Assembly: GCA_934085565.1 (NCBI GenBank)
Contig: CAKOHG010000005.1
Span: 1 to 64,000 of the forward strand
Reading direction: 5' to 3'
DNA length: 64,000 bases
Source of the DNA: an uncultured Bacilli bacterium
GTDB taxonomy: Bacteria; Bacillota_I; Bacilli_A; RF39; UBA660
The number at the start of each line of letters is the position of its first letter. The stretch's first letter is position 1. Below, in pieces: positions 1 through 7,484 of this stretch. Below the pieces are notes generated by a model. The model made no database searches, had not been told where the DNA came from, and saw only the letters and a list, made by a program, of their open reading frames with translations. The translations under genes were made by a program, and so were the position numbers.

Positions 1-58
1 AGAGAAGTTAAGCACTAGAACGCCGACGATAGTGTAAGCGAAAATAGGAAGTTGCCTG
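1..58 (+). rRNA. rrf: 5S ribosomal RNA, 3' part only
   Basis: The first bases match the conserved 3' half of bacterial 5S rRNA: GAAGTTAAGCACTAG, then CGCCGACGATAGT, and the closing GGAAGTTGCC that pairs with the missing 5' end. The gene is cut by the window edge. T-rich runs follow at once and probably end the rRNA transcript. An rRNA operon therefore lies immediately to the left. Confidence 0.85.
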
Positions 59-116
59 TTTTTTTTTGCTTTTTTTTTGGTTCTTTCTATGGTAAACTGT
101 ATTTAGGTGATAATAT

Positions 117-569
117 ATGGAATATAAAATAACGTCTCATGATATGAACGACACATTGTTACTTGCTCAAAATATAGAATCAGAAAAGTTTCCAAATATG
201 GTTATCTGTTTAAATGGAGAGCTTGGAACAGGCAAAACTGTTTTTGTAAAAGGCTTTGCGGGGGCACTAGGAATTAAAGATCCTATTACCTCACCAACAT
301 TTAATATTGTAAAAGAATATCCAAACGGTGAACTTCCTTTATATCATATGGATGTTTATCGTTTAGAAGATAATAAAGACAATATTGGTCTTACCGATTA
401 CTTCAATAAAGGAGGAGTTACCATTATTGAATGGGCAGATATGATAGAAGATGAACTTCCTAGTGAAAGACTTGATATTGAATTTAAATTTATTGATGAA
501 AATACCCGTGTTTTAGTTTTAAAACCGTATGGTAAAGATTATGAAGATATCTGTGACGCCGTCCTTTAA
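117..569 (+). CDS. tsaE: tRNA t6A synthesis ATPase TsaE
   Basis: P-loop ATPase that supports the TsaB-TsaD complex making N6-threonylcarbamoyladenosine at A37 of ANN-decoding tRNAs; it acts in the cytoplasm. The 150-aa length is normal for TsaE. The Walker A motif GELGTGKT lies at residues 34-41, followed by the family block SPTFNIV and MDVYRL and the late EWAD segment. It is first in a run with tsaB, rimI and tsaD, the usual Firmicutes order. A hairpin with a T-run overlaps its stop codon, so it may be partly uncoupled from tsaB. Confidence 0.95.
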   Translation: MEYKITSHDMNDTLLLAQNIESEKFPNMVICLNGELGTGKTVFVKGFAGALGIKDPITSPTFNIVKEYPNGELPLYHMDVYRLEDNKDNIGLTDYFNKGGVTIIEWADMIEDELPSERLDIEFKFIDENTRVLVLKPYGKDYEDICDAVL

Positions 570-582
570 GGAGGCTTTTTTT
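558..582 (+). terminator. intrinsic terminator or attenuator at the end of tsaE
   Basis: GCC-TCC pairs with GGA-GGC (one bulged G) around a TTTAA loop holding the tsaE stop codon, followed by seven T. It sits inside an apparent operon, so it may only reduce read-through into tsaB. Confidence 0.55.
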
Positions 583-635
583 ATTGACTTTAAGGTCTTT
601 TTTTTCTATACTACATAAGGAGAGGAAGTGTTAAA

Positions 636-1187
636 ATGTATACTTTATTTATTGATACACATGCCGCGAATACTCTTTTAATTCTATATAAAGATAATAA
701 TTTATACAAAATAAAAAATAAGGAAAGTAATTCTCAAAGTGAGGTCATTATGCCTACTTTGATTGAGTTACTAGAAGAAGAAAATCTAACGGTGGATAAC
801 TTATCTAAAATAGCTGTTGTGATTGGTCCAGGTTCTTTTACAGGGGTAAGACTTGGTGTTACCATTGCCAAAACGATTGGCTATTGTAAAAATATTCCTA
901 TTGTAACTGTAACCAGTTTAGAACTAGGTTTACCAACGAAAGCTCCTTTTATTAGTGAACCTGAAAAGAATGGTTATTATATTGGTAGTGTCATAAATAA
1001 TTCCATTCAAAATTATCAATATTTAAAAAAGGATGAATATTTAGAATTTATAAAAACACATGAGGTCGATACAGTTAAAGAAATAAATTACGATTACCTT
1101 ATAAAAGTTATTCATCAAAAAGAAAGTGTTAATCCTCATAAAGTCAATCCTTTTTATGTGAAGTTAATCGAGGTAGAACAAAAATGA
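636..1187 (+). CDS. tsaB: tRNA t6A synthesis protein TsaB
   Basis: Non-catalytic ASKHA-fold partner of TsaD in t6A synthesis. The N-terminal MYTLFIDTHAANTLL strand and the signature GPGSFTGVRLG at residues 64-74 identify it. At 183 aa it is shorter than typical TsaB (about 220-240 aa), so the second half looks trimmed. The start is preceded by AGGAGAGGAAG at a suitable distance. Its last four bases overlap the start of the downstream acetyltransferase (ATGA). Confidence 0.9.
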   Translation: MYTLFIDTHAANTLLILYKDNNLYKIKNKESNSQSEVIMPTLIELLEEENLTVDNLSKIAVVIGPGSFTGVRLGVTIAKTIGYCKNIPIVTVTSLELGLPTKAPFISEPEKNGYYIGSVINNSIQNYQYLKKDEYLEFIKTHEVDTVKEINYDYLIKVIHQKESVNPHKVNPFYVKLIEVEQK

Positions 1188-1612
1188 TAAGAAAAGTAGC
1201 AAAAAAAGATTTTCCAAGAATTTATGAATTAGGAAAATTATTACATGAAAATTATGAAAATTTATATAATTTAGAAGAATTAACTAAAAAAGAATATTTT
1301 AAAACTTTAGTAGCAGAAGAACAAGGAAATGTCGTTGGTTTTTTAATGTACACGGACTTAGATGGCATGATTGATATTATGGATATAGTTGTTGATAACT
1401 CTTATCGAAGACAAAAAATAGGAAGTCTATTAATGGATGAAATGATCACGAATTCTAAAGAAGATAGCAAATTTTATTTAGAAGTAAATGTAAAAAATGA
1501 ACCTGCTATTCAAATGTATGAGAAGTTTGGTTTTAAAAAGATCCATACTCGTAAAAAATACTATGGGGAAGAAGACGCCTTAATTATGGAAAGGACAAAC
1601 GAGAATGAATGA
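1184..1612 (+). CDS. rimI: GNAT acetyltransferase, RimI-like
   Basis: A 142-aa GNAT N-acetyltransferase. It shows the acetyl-CoA-binding segment (residues about 66-82, MDIVVDNSYRRQKIGSLLM, an R/Q-x-x-G-x-G/S variant), and the closing YEKFGFKKIHTRKKYY block typical of RimI. RimI acetylates the N-terminus of ribosomal protein S18 in E. coli and is usually encoded between tsaB and tsaD in Firmicutes, as here. It overlaps tsaB by 4 bases and tsaD by 8, suggesting translational coupling. The substrate in this organism is inferred. Confidence 0.85.
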   Translation: MIRKVAKKDFPRIYELGKLLHENYENLYNLEELTKKEYFKTLVAEEQGNVVGFLMYTDLDGMIDIMDIVVDNSYRRQKIGSLLMDEMITNSKEDSKFYLEVNVKNEPAIQMYEKFGFKKIHTRKKYYGEEDALIMERTNENE

Positions 1613-2615
1613 TGTATTTATTTTAGCTATTGAATCATCTTGTGATGAAACTTCAATGGCAATCATAAAAAACGGTAAAGATGTTGTGTCCTTGACGATT
1701 TTAACTCAGATGGATACTCATGCTAATTTTGGAGGAGTAGTACCTGAGATCGCGTCTCGTATGCATACCGAAAATATCACGATGGTTCTAGATGAAACAT
1801 TGAGAAAAGCCAATATGAAGATGGAAGATATGAGTGCCATCGCAGTTACTTATGCTCCAGGTTTACTGGGTAGTTTACTTGTCGGAGTAGAATGTGCCAA
1901 AACACTTGCTTATTTATATCATAAACCTTTAATTGCTGTAAATCATACAATGGGACATATTTATGCCAATAATATCGAGCATGAAATTGTTTATCCAACA
2001 CTTGCTTTAATTGTCAGTGGGGGACATACGAATTTACTTGTTTTAAAAAGTGAAACAGAGCTTCAAAGTTTAGGTAGTACCATTGATGACTCGATTGGCG
2101 AAGTTTTTGACAAAGTAGCCCGTGTTCTAGGAATGAAATATCCTGGGGGACCTAATATTGAAAAAGCAGCTTTGATGGGTGAAAATACTTATGAACTTCC
2201 TGCACCCATGAAAGAAGAAGGGTATAATTTTAGTTATAGTGGTCTAAAAAGCTATGTGATTAACTTAGTCCATAATGAACGTCAAAGAAATCATGACATT
2301 CGCATAAACGATTTAGCTTGTTCTTTTCAAACGGCGGCCGTAGAAGAATTAACGAGAAAAGTAGGGTATGCTTTAGAAACAACAGGCATTAAAAACTTTA
2401 TTTTAGCTGGTGGTGTTTCAGCCAATAAATATTTAAGAAGTGAAATGGCTAAGGTTTGTCAAAAATATGGAGTTAACTTTCATGTTCCTAATATTTTATA
2501 TTGTACGGATAATGCTGCGATGATTGGCTGTGCTGCTTATCCTTTATATAAAGCCAAAAAGTTTGCTTCTTTTGACTTAAATGCCAAAAGTAATGAAAGT
2601 ATTGAATCTTATTAA
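1605..2615 (+). CDS. tsaD: tRNA N6-threonylcarbamoyladenosine transferase TsaD
   Basis: Catalytic subunit of t6A synthesis (Kae1/Qri7/TsaD family). At 336 aa it is full length. It begins ILAIESSCDETS; metal-binding histidines are in NHTMGH (His114, His118); SGGHTNLL, GEVFDKVARVLG, and the late AGGVSANKYLR and DNAAMIG motifs are all present. It is the last gene of the tsa cluster and is closed by a clear terminator. Confidence 0.96.
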   Translation: MNDVFILAIESSCDETSMAIIKNGKDVVSLTILTQMDTHANFGGVVPEIASRMHTENITMVLDETLRKANMKMEDMSAIAVTYAPGLLGSLLVGVECAKTLAYLYHKPLIAVNHTMGHIYANNIEHEIVYPTLALIVSGGHTNLLVLKSETELQSLGSTIDDSIGEVFDKVARVLGMKYPGGPNIEKAALMGENTYELPAPMKEEGYNFSYSGLKSYVINLVHNERQRNHDIRINDLACSFQTAAVEELTRKVGYALETTGIKNFILAGGVSANKYLRSEMAKVCQKYGVNFHVPNILYCTDNAAMIGCAAYPLYKAKKFASFDLNAKSNESIESY

Positions 2616-2641
2616 GAAGGTAATTGTTATCTTCTTTTTTT
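2614..2641 (+). terminator. intrinsic terminator after tsaD
   Basis: AAGAAGGTAA pairs with TTATCTTCTT (one G-U) around a TTG loop and runs into T's. Confidence 0.85.
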
Positions 2642-2644
2642 GAT

Positions 2645-2682
2645 AAAAAAAGAATAAGAAAATTTTAAATAATCTTATTCTT
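2645..2682 (-). terminator. intrinsic terminator of uvrB
   Basis: Read on the minus strand, AAGAATAAGA pairs with TCTTATTCTT and ends in a run of T. It directly follows the uvrB stop codon. Confidence 0.85.
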
Positions 2683-4629
2683 TTATTCACTTTTCATTTC
2701 AAATAAAATATCTCTTAATTCCATAGCGCGTTCAAAATCAAGATTTTTAGCAGCTTGTTTCATTTCTGTTTCAATATCGTTAAGCATTTTTTCTTTTTCT
2801 TTCTTTGTAATTTTTTTCTTTGTTGTTTTTTCTTTAATTTCATTTGTAATCACATCTTTGATTTCTTTTTGGATCGTTGTTGGAGTGATATGATGTTCTT
2901 CATTATATTTCATTTGAATTTCACGACGACGATTTGTTTCTTTAATCGCGTATTCCATGGCTTCTGACATGGTATCAGCATACATAATCACGTGGCCTTT
3001 GGCATTTCTGGCGGCTCTTCCTATAGTTTGGATGAGACTTCTAGAACTTCTTAAGAAACCTTGTTTATCCGCGTCTAAAATGCATATCAAACTAACTTCG
3101 GGAATATCAATACCTTCTCTTAAAAGGTTAATTCCAACTACAACATCATAAATGCCGGCACGTAAGTCATGAATAATTTTAAGTCTTTCAAGCGTCTTAA
3201 TTTCATTATGAAGATAGGCCACTTTAATATTCATTTCTTTTAAGTAATTAGACAATTCTTCACTCATTCGAATAGTCAAGGTAGTTATTAACACACGTTC
3301 ATTTACAGCCATTCTTTTTCTAATTTCATTTATAATATCATCGATTTGTCCTTCGGTTGGTTTGACTTCGATTTCAGGATCTAATAGGCCGGTTGGTCTT
3401 ATAATTTGTTCTACAAACTCTCCATGTGTTTTTTCAAGTTCATAATCTCCGGGAGTAGCAGATACATATATTGCTTGATGAATTTTACTTTCAAATTCTT
3501 CAAATTTTAAAGGTCTATTATCAAGAGCACTAGGAAGACGAAAACCATAATCAACAAGAGTTTGCTTACGCATCCTGTCTCCATTATACATACCTCTTAC
3601 TTGAGGAAGAGTCACGTGAGATTCATCTACGAATAAAAGAAAATCTTCTGGGAAAAAATCAATTAAACAAGTAGGTGTTTCCCCAGGTCCACGAAGAGCA
3701 AGATGTCTAGAATAGTTTTCTACGCCACTGCAAAAACCAGTTTCTTTCATCATTTCAATATCATAATTGGTTCTTTCTCTTAACCGTTGTTCTTCTAGTA
3801 GTTTTCCTTGATCTTTTAATTCTTTTAATCGTTCTTCTAATTCACTTTCAATACGTTTAATAGCTTCCTTCATTTTTTCATCACTTGTTACAAAGTGACT
3901 AGCTGGAGACAAAGTAGTACTTCTTATATTTTTAATAATAGCCCCCGTTACGGGATCAAAAATACGAATGGCTTCAATTTCAGTATCAAAAAGTTCAATT
4001 CTAACACCGCTAGAATGTTCATTGATAGGAATAATATCAATAATATCTCCACGAACACGGAAAGTACCACGGTGAAAATCTATGTCATTTCTCTCATATT
4101 GCATATCAATTAAACGATTAACAATGTCATTACGGCGCATATTATCGCCTACAGTGACAATTAATCTGTTTTTTTCATATTCTTCTTTTTCACCAATGCC
4201 ATAAATACAAGAAACAGAGGCGACAACAATCGTATCTTGATAGTTAATTAAAGCACTTGTCGCGGCATGTCTTAACTCATCAATTTCATCATTAATAGAA
4301 GAATCTTTCTCAATATAAGTATCACTAGATGGAACATAGGCTTCTGGTTGATAATAATCATAATATGACACAAAGTACTCGACATGATTATTAGGGAATA
4401 ATTCTTTGAACTCTGAATAAAGTTGGCCTGCTAAAGTTTTATTATGTGCCAAAATAAGAGTTGGTTTGTTCACTTTTGCAATGACATTAGCCATAGTAAA
4501 AGTTTTACCTGTTCCTGTAGCGCCTAATAAAACTTGTTCTTTTTTACCTTCATTAATTCCTTCGACAAGTTTTTCTATGGCTTGTGGTTGATCTCCACTT
4601 GGTTTATATTTTGAGACTAACTGAAACAT
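2683..4629 (-). CDS. uvrB: excinuclease ABC subunit B (UvrB)
   Basis: DNA-damage recognition helicase-like subunit of nucleotide excision repair. The 648-aa length is usual. Walker A GATGTGKT is at residues 36-43, the DNA-inserting beta-hairpin region begins VSYYDYYQPEAYVP near residue 90, helicase motif VI contains QTIGRAARN, and a C-terminal UVR motif (about residues 610-645, NLDFERAMELRDILFEM) would contact UvrC. uvrA is not adjacent here. A GGAGGAATT-type ribosome site precedes the start. Confidence 0.97.
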   Translation of the reverse strand: MFQLVSKYKPSGDQPQAIEKLVEGINEGKKEQVLLGATGTGKTFTMANVIAKVNKPTLILAHNKTLAGQLYSEFKELFPNNHVEYFVSYYDYYQPEAYVPSSDTYIEKDSSINDEIDELRHAATSALINYQDTIVVASVSCIYGIGEKEEYEKNRLIVTVGDNMRRNDIVNRLIDMQYERNDIDFHRGTFRVRGDIIDIIPINEHSSGVRIELFDTEIEAIRIFDPVTGAIIKNIRSTTLSPASHFVTSDEKMKEAIKRIESELEERLKELKDQGKLLEEQRLRERTNYDIEMMKETGFCSGVENYSRHLALRGPGETPTCLIDFFPEDFLLFVDESHVTLPQVRGMYNGDRMRKQTLVDYGFRLPSALDNRPLKFEEFESKIHQAIYVSATPGDYELEKTHGEFVEQIIRPTGLLDPEIEVKPTEGQIDDIINEIRKRMAVNERVLITTLTIRMSEELSNYLKEMNIKVAYLHNEIKTLERLKIIHDLRAGIYDVVVGINLLREGIDIPEVSLICILDADKQGFLRSSRSLIQTIGRAARNAKGHVIMYADTMSEAMEYAIKETNRRREIQMKYNEEHHITPTTIQKEIKDVITNEIKEKTTKKKITKKEKEKMLNDIETEMKQAAKNLDFERAMELRDILFEMKSE

Positions 4630-4738
4630 AATTCCTCCTTTTATATTTATTAAAGTACAACAAAAATGTCTTCTAGAAATTTATTCTAACACTTATTTTA
4701 TGATAAAACAAGAAAGCTATTTTATACCTTTTAAAGTA

Positions 4739-4780
4739 TAAAAAAATCAGGAAACTAGTTGTTTTGTAGTTTCCTGATTT
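4739..4780 (-). terminator. intrinsic terminator overlapping the 3' end of the Rpn-type gene
   Basis: On the minus strand ATCAGGAAACTA pairs with TAGTTTCCTGAT, followed by seven T. The hairpin's first arm encodes the last codons of the gene and the TAG stop lies in the second arm. Confidence 0.85.
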
Positions 4781-5600
4781 CATCTTTAGATAACTCTGAA
4801 ATCATAGCAATATAGTCTAGATCATCAGTTGTTTTTAATAACCGTTGAGCAACTGATCTTTTTTCAGCATTCATTCCTTCAGTTTTGCCAATATTAATTC
4901 CTTCTTCAAGACCGTAGTCGCGAGCTTTTTTAAACATACTTCTTTCTTCGTTCATGACTTCATCACTTAAAAGGGCATTCATATATTCATCCATTGTCAT
5001 AATTGTTCTCCATTTCTCTTTTAGTTTTTGTCTTTCGTCTTCACCTTTTGCTTTTAAATATCTTAAAATATCTAAAAACTCTTCATCACTTATGCCTACA
5101 TTATAATTAAGTTTATCTAGTAAATCAAGTCGTATGTAGTAGATTTGAATGTCATCGGTTAAAGGATAGCCTTGTTCTTCTAAAAAATATCTTTGAACTA
5201 ACTTGTCTTGTAAAACGCCTCTTTTAACATGATCCACTAAATTAATTTGAATGAACTTTTTCATCTTACGATATGGCATGCTCTTTTTTAGTTGACTACT
5301 ATAACCACGACATAGATAAACATTAGACTTTCTTAAATTTTCTTCATTGAAAGTTTTATAAGCTTCTAAATTTAAAATGACATCTTTTCCTAGAAAAGCA
5401 AACACATCTGCCCTGATATTTTTTTCTTTATAAGTTGCTTTCTTAATAGGGTATTCATGACTTTTAATTTCAATTTGCTTTTCTAAAATTCCTTTAGGTA
5501 ATCTCAAAACATTTTCGGCGATGATTTCGAGTGGTCTTGTGTATTCTTCGTTTCCAAGAATATTTTTTATCCAGTAGTCTTCCATTAAATCAATATACAT
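4755..5600 (-). CDS. Rpn/COG5464-type PD-(D/E)XK family protein, copy 1
   Basis: 281-aa member of the Rpn / PD-(D/E)XK family transposase group (recombination-promoting nuclease-like). The N-terminal nuclease-fold half has an acidic pair compatible with the PD-(D/E)XK core: Asp in NIRADVFAF and Glu in LNLEAY. The conserved middle block DDIQIYYIRLDLLDKLNYN is nearly identical to the gene ending at 26759. The C-terminus has the glycine-rich GLEEGINIGKTEGMN region common in this family. Known relatives cut DNA and promote RecA-independent recombination; activity here is inferred. It carries a copy of the window's shared 45-bp upstream element and a GGAGG ribosome site. Confidence 0.8.
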   Translation of the reverse strand: MYIDLMEDYWIKNILGNEEYTRPLEIIAENVLRLPKGILEKQIEIKSHEYPIKKATYKEKNIRADVFAFLGKDVILNLEAYKTFNEENLRKSNVYLCRGYSSQLKKSMPYRKMKKFIQINLVDHVKRGVLQDKLVQRYFLEEQGYPLTDDIQIYYIRLDLLDKLNYNVGISDEEFLDILRYLKAKGEDERQKLKEKWRTIMTMDEYMNALLSDEVMNEERSMFKKARDYGLEEGINIGKTEGMNAEKRSVAQRLLKTTDDLDYIAMISELSKDEIRKLQNN

Positions 5601-5633
5601 GTTTTCCTCCTTTCCAAGTAGGTAGATAAATTA

Positions 5634-5678
5634 CCTTCTACTTATATATTCACGAAAAATTTACAATTTCCTTTTTTT
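5634..5678 (-). promoter_or_regulatory. shared 45-bp upstream element, copy 1
   Basis: Minus-strand order: A7, GGAAATT, loop GTA, AATTTTT, CGTGA, then ATATATAAGTAGAAGG. Here the hairpin closing pair is T-A where most other copies have C-G, so pairing is kept. It lies about 35 bases upstream of the Rpn-type start. Confidence 0.75.
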
Positions 5679-5693
5679 CTTTAAACAAACATC

Positions 5694-5719
5694 AAAAAAA
5701 ATTGCAATTTCTTGCAATC
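5694..5719 (-). terminator. intrinsic terminator after the first surface-protein gene
   Basis: On the minus strand ATTGCAA, GAAA loop, TTGCAAT, then eight T. Confidence 0.85.
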
Positions 5720-5736
5720 TTTACATATAGTTGACA

Positions 5737-7092
5737 CTAATTAATAGTATAAGGATTTGTCATGGTTCCATTTCCGGTGATTGTTACATCAGAGCGAATG
5801 TTTATAACTGGACGTATGCCATAAATATTATTTACAACATTGTCATCAAAACGACCATTATCTCTTATGCTGAATACATCTGTACCCCATTCTGGTTGAT
5901 CAAAAGGACTATAACCACCAGCCGGAGTCATTGTCCAAAAGATATTTCCAATTGTCAAATAACTACTGCTATTTGATTTTTGGTGGTTATAAGATCCATC
6001 GAAAATCCCTCCCGCGTGACCAGCTAATATAACTTCATCTGCTGTAATTAAACCAATGGGATAAGTTAACTTTTTATTACCACTTGATGCACTTGAAACT
6101 GTGTAATAGTCGTTTGAGTTTTCACAAGTTAGAGTTGGTGCACTTTCTTCTACTCTTAAGTACCCTTTATTGTAAGTTGTTACTGCACCAGTACCTACAT
6201 TATTTGTTTTGTTTAAAGTGGATCTATCACCACAGAAACCAATACTTGTTTCTAATTTAGAGGCATAGTTCGTTAATTTATCTGAGTAAAATTTATCAAT
6301 ATTATTTTTTACCATTGAAGATGTGTTTGTACCATGAATTTCTCCATCCTTATACATATAACCTAAATACATATTGTTATCAAAAGCTGCATTAAATTGA
6401 CTGGTTCCATATTGTCTATCTTCAGATGCCTCACCATTGGCGTGAGCACTCGTTCCATCATAAATCATTCTGATAGAGTCATTACTGTTAATACGAATAA
6501 TTCTCCAATAAAAGCCTGCAAATTTTACATAGTTATTTTCAACAGATCCCCGGTAATAGTAGCTAGGATTACCATCATAATCTGTAGTTTCATATATTCC
6601 TTTTTCGTGTGATTCACATGACTCATCATCACACGCCGATTTAGTGAAATCTGGAATATAAGTATTGACTTCTATATTTCCCAAGGCGGTAGAAACTGTT
6701 TTAGCAGTTTTATTAAAATATAAAGTACATTTGGTTCTGGTATTGTCAGTTGCACTATAATTGTGATAATCACCAATAAATTTCCAACCAGCATTATCCC
6801 AACTAGGTATAACACCATTATTACAATTTGATTTTTCTGTATCTAAAGTGTAACCTGTATTTTGCATAGGCATTTCACGAGATATTTCTCCATCAATATA
6901 GTAGGAAAAATAAATATCCCCAGGATCTTCGACTGTTCCATTAATTATATTAAAATCCTTTTTTTCTTCATAGAAAGCGTAGCTATTAAAAAAAATTGTA
7001 TATCCTATAATTATTCCTATGATAAATATGAAAATAATAATGAATATCAATTTAATATTTTTCCTTTTTAATTTCTTCATCTTCACAATCAT
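5737..7092 (-). CDS. membrane-anchored surface protein, paralog A
   Basis: About 450 aa with a lysine-rich start, one hydrophobic segment (about residues 13-36) and the motif NSYAFYEEKKDF just outside, resembling TasA/camelysin-like exported proteins. A long extracellular part follows with paired cysteines (KSACDDESCESHEKG). The end (FWTMTPAGGY ... GIRPVINI ... GNGTMTNPYTIN) resembles DUF6273-type, C-type-lectin/FGE-like modules. It is paralogous to the gene at 7485-8834; most of the body is near identical but the last 50 residues differ strongly. Ligand or role unknown. Start is uncertain: GTG at 7095, ATG at 7092 or ATG at 7080. It is divergent from an XRE-type regulator. Confidence 0.7.
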   Translation of the reverse strand: MIVKMKKLKRKNIKLIFIIIFIFIIGIIIGYTIFFNSYAFYEEKKDFNIINGTVEDPGDIYFSYYIDGEISREMPMQNTGYTLDTEKSNCNNGVIPSWDNAGWKFIGDYHNYSATDNTRTKCTLYFNKTAKTVSTALGNIEVNTYIPDFTKSACDDESCESHEKGIYETTDYDGNPSYYYRGSVENNYVKFAGFYWRIIRINSNDSIRMIYDGTSAHANGEASEDRQYGTSQFNAAFDNNMYLGYMYKDGEIHGTNTSSMVKNNIDKFYSDKLTNYASKLETSIGFCGDRSTLNKTNNVGTGAVTTYNKGYLRVEESAPTLTCENSNDYYTVSSASSGNKKLTYPIGLITADEVILAGHAGGIFDGSYNHQKSNSSSYLTIGNIFWTMTPAGGYSPFDQPEWGTDVFSIRDNGRFDDNVVNNIYGIRPVINIRSDVTITGNGTMTNPYTIN

Positions 7093-7113
7093 CACATCCC
7101 ATTTTAATAATTA

Positions 7114-7155
7114 TACAACCTAAAGTTGTACTATTCAATACAATTTAAAGTTGTA
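7114..7155. promoter_or_regulatory. twin palindromic operators between surface gene A and XRE regulator
   Basis: Two palindromes of identical layout, TACAA-N7-TTGTA, at 7114-7130 and 7139-7155, centres 25 bases apart. The spacers are CCTAAAG and TTTAAAG. They sit between the divergent starts, as expected for a Cro/CI-like regulator controlling itself and its neighbour. Binding by the adjacent XRE protein is inferred. Confidence 0.7.
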
Positions 7156-7183
7156 TGAGATGATCTTGTTTGAGGTGAGTGGA

Positions 7184-7423
7184 ATGAACGTAAATCGTTT
7201 AAAAGAAATTCGGGAAGATAAAGACTTATTTCAAAAAGATATTGCTAACATCTTAAATATTACCCAACAACAATATAACAAATATGAAATGGGAGTTAAT
7301 ATTATGTCTGGTGAAAAGTATGATAAACTAGCAAATTATTATAATGTTAGTGTTGATTATTTAATGGGAAGAACGGACATAAGAAAACCATATCCTAAAA
7401 GTATAATAAATAATAGAAAATAA
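7184..7423 (+). CDS. XRE/Cro-CI family transcriptional regulator
   Basis: A 79-aa helix-turn-helix protein. MNVNRLKEIREDKDLFQKDIANIL, then ITQQQYNKYEMG, is a classic HTH_3 domain with the recognition helix near TQQQYNKYE; KLANYYNVSVDYLMGRTD completes the fold. The ATG at 7184 is preferred to the upstream TTG because GAGGTGAG lies a few bases before it and the TTG lies inside an operator palindrome. It has no extra effector domain. It is divergent from surface gene A and shares two palindromes with it. Confidence 0.88.
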   Translation: MNVNRLKEIREDKDLFQKDIANILNITQQQYNKYEMGVNIMSGEKYDKLANYYNVSVDYLMGRTDIRKPYPKSIINNRK

Positions 7424-7425
7424 AT

Positions 7426-7470
7426 AAAAAAGACTATAAAAAACGAATCAATGATTTTTATAGTCTTTTT
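7426..7470. terminator. bidirectional terminator between XRE regulator and surface gene B
   Basis: AAAAAGACTATAAAAA pairs with TTTTTATAGTCTTTTT across an 11-base loop, with T-runs on both strands. It serves two convergent genes. Confidence 0.9.
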
Positions 7471-7484
7471 TTTAAGCATATAAT

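Noticed and set aside
2755..4113. Open frames opposite uvrB
   Set aside because: Low-complexity antisense frames without ribosome sites; shadows of a well-supported gene.
5634..5678. Shared element as a miniature transposon (MITE) end
   Set aside because: All six copies are at fixed positions before starts and co-oriented with the gene; I see no second terminal repeat or target-site duplication.
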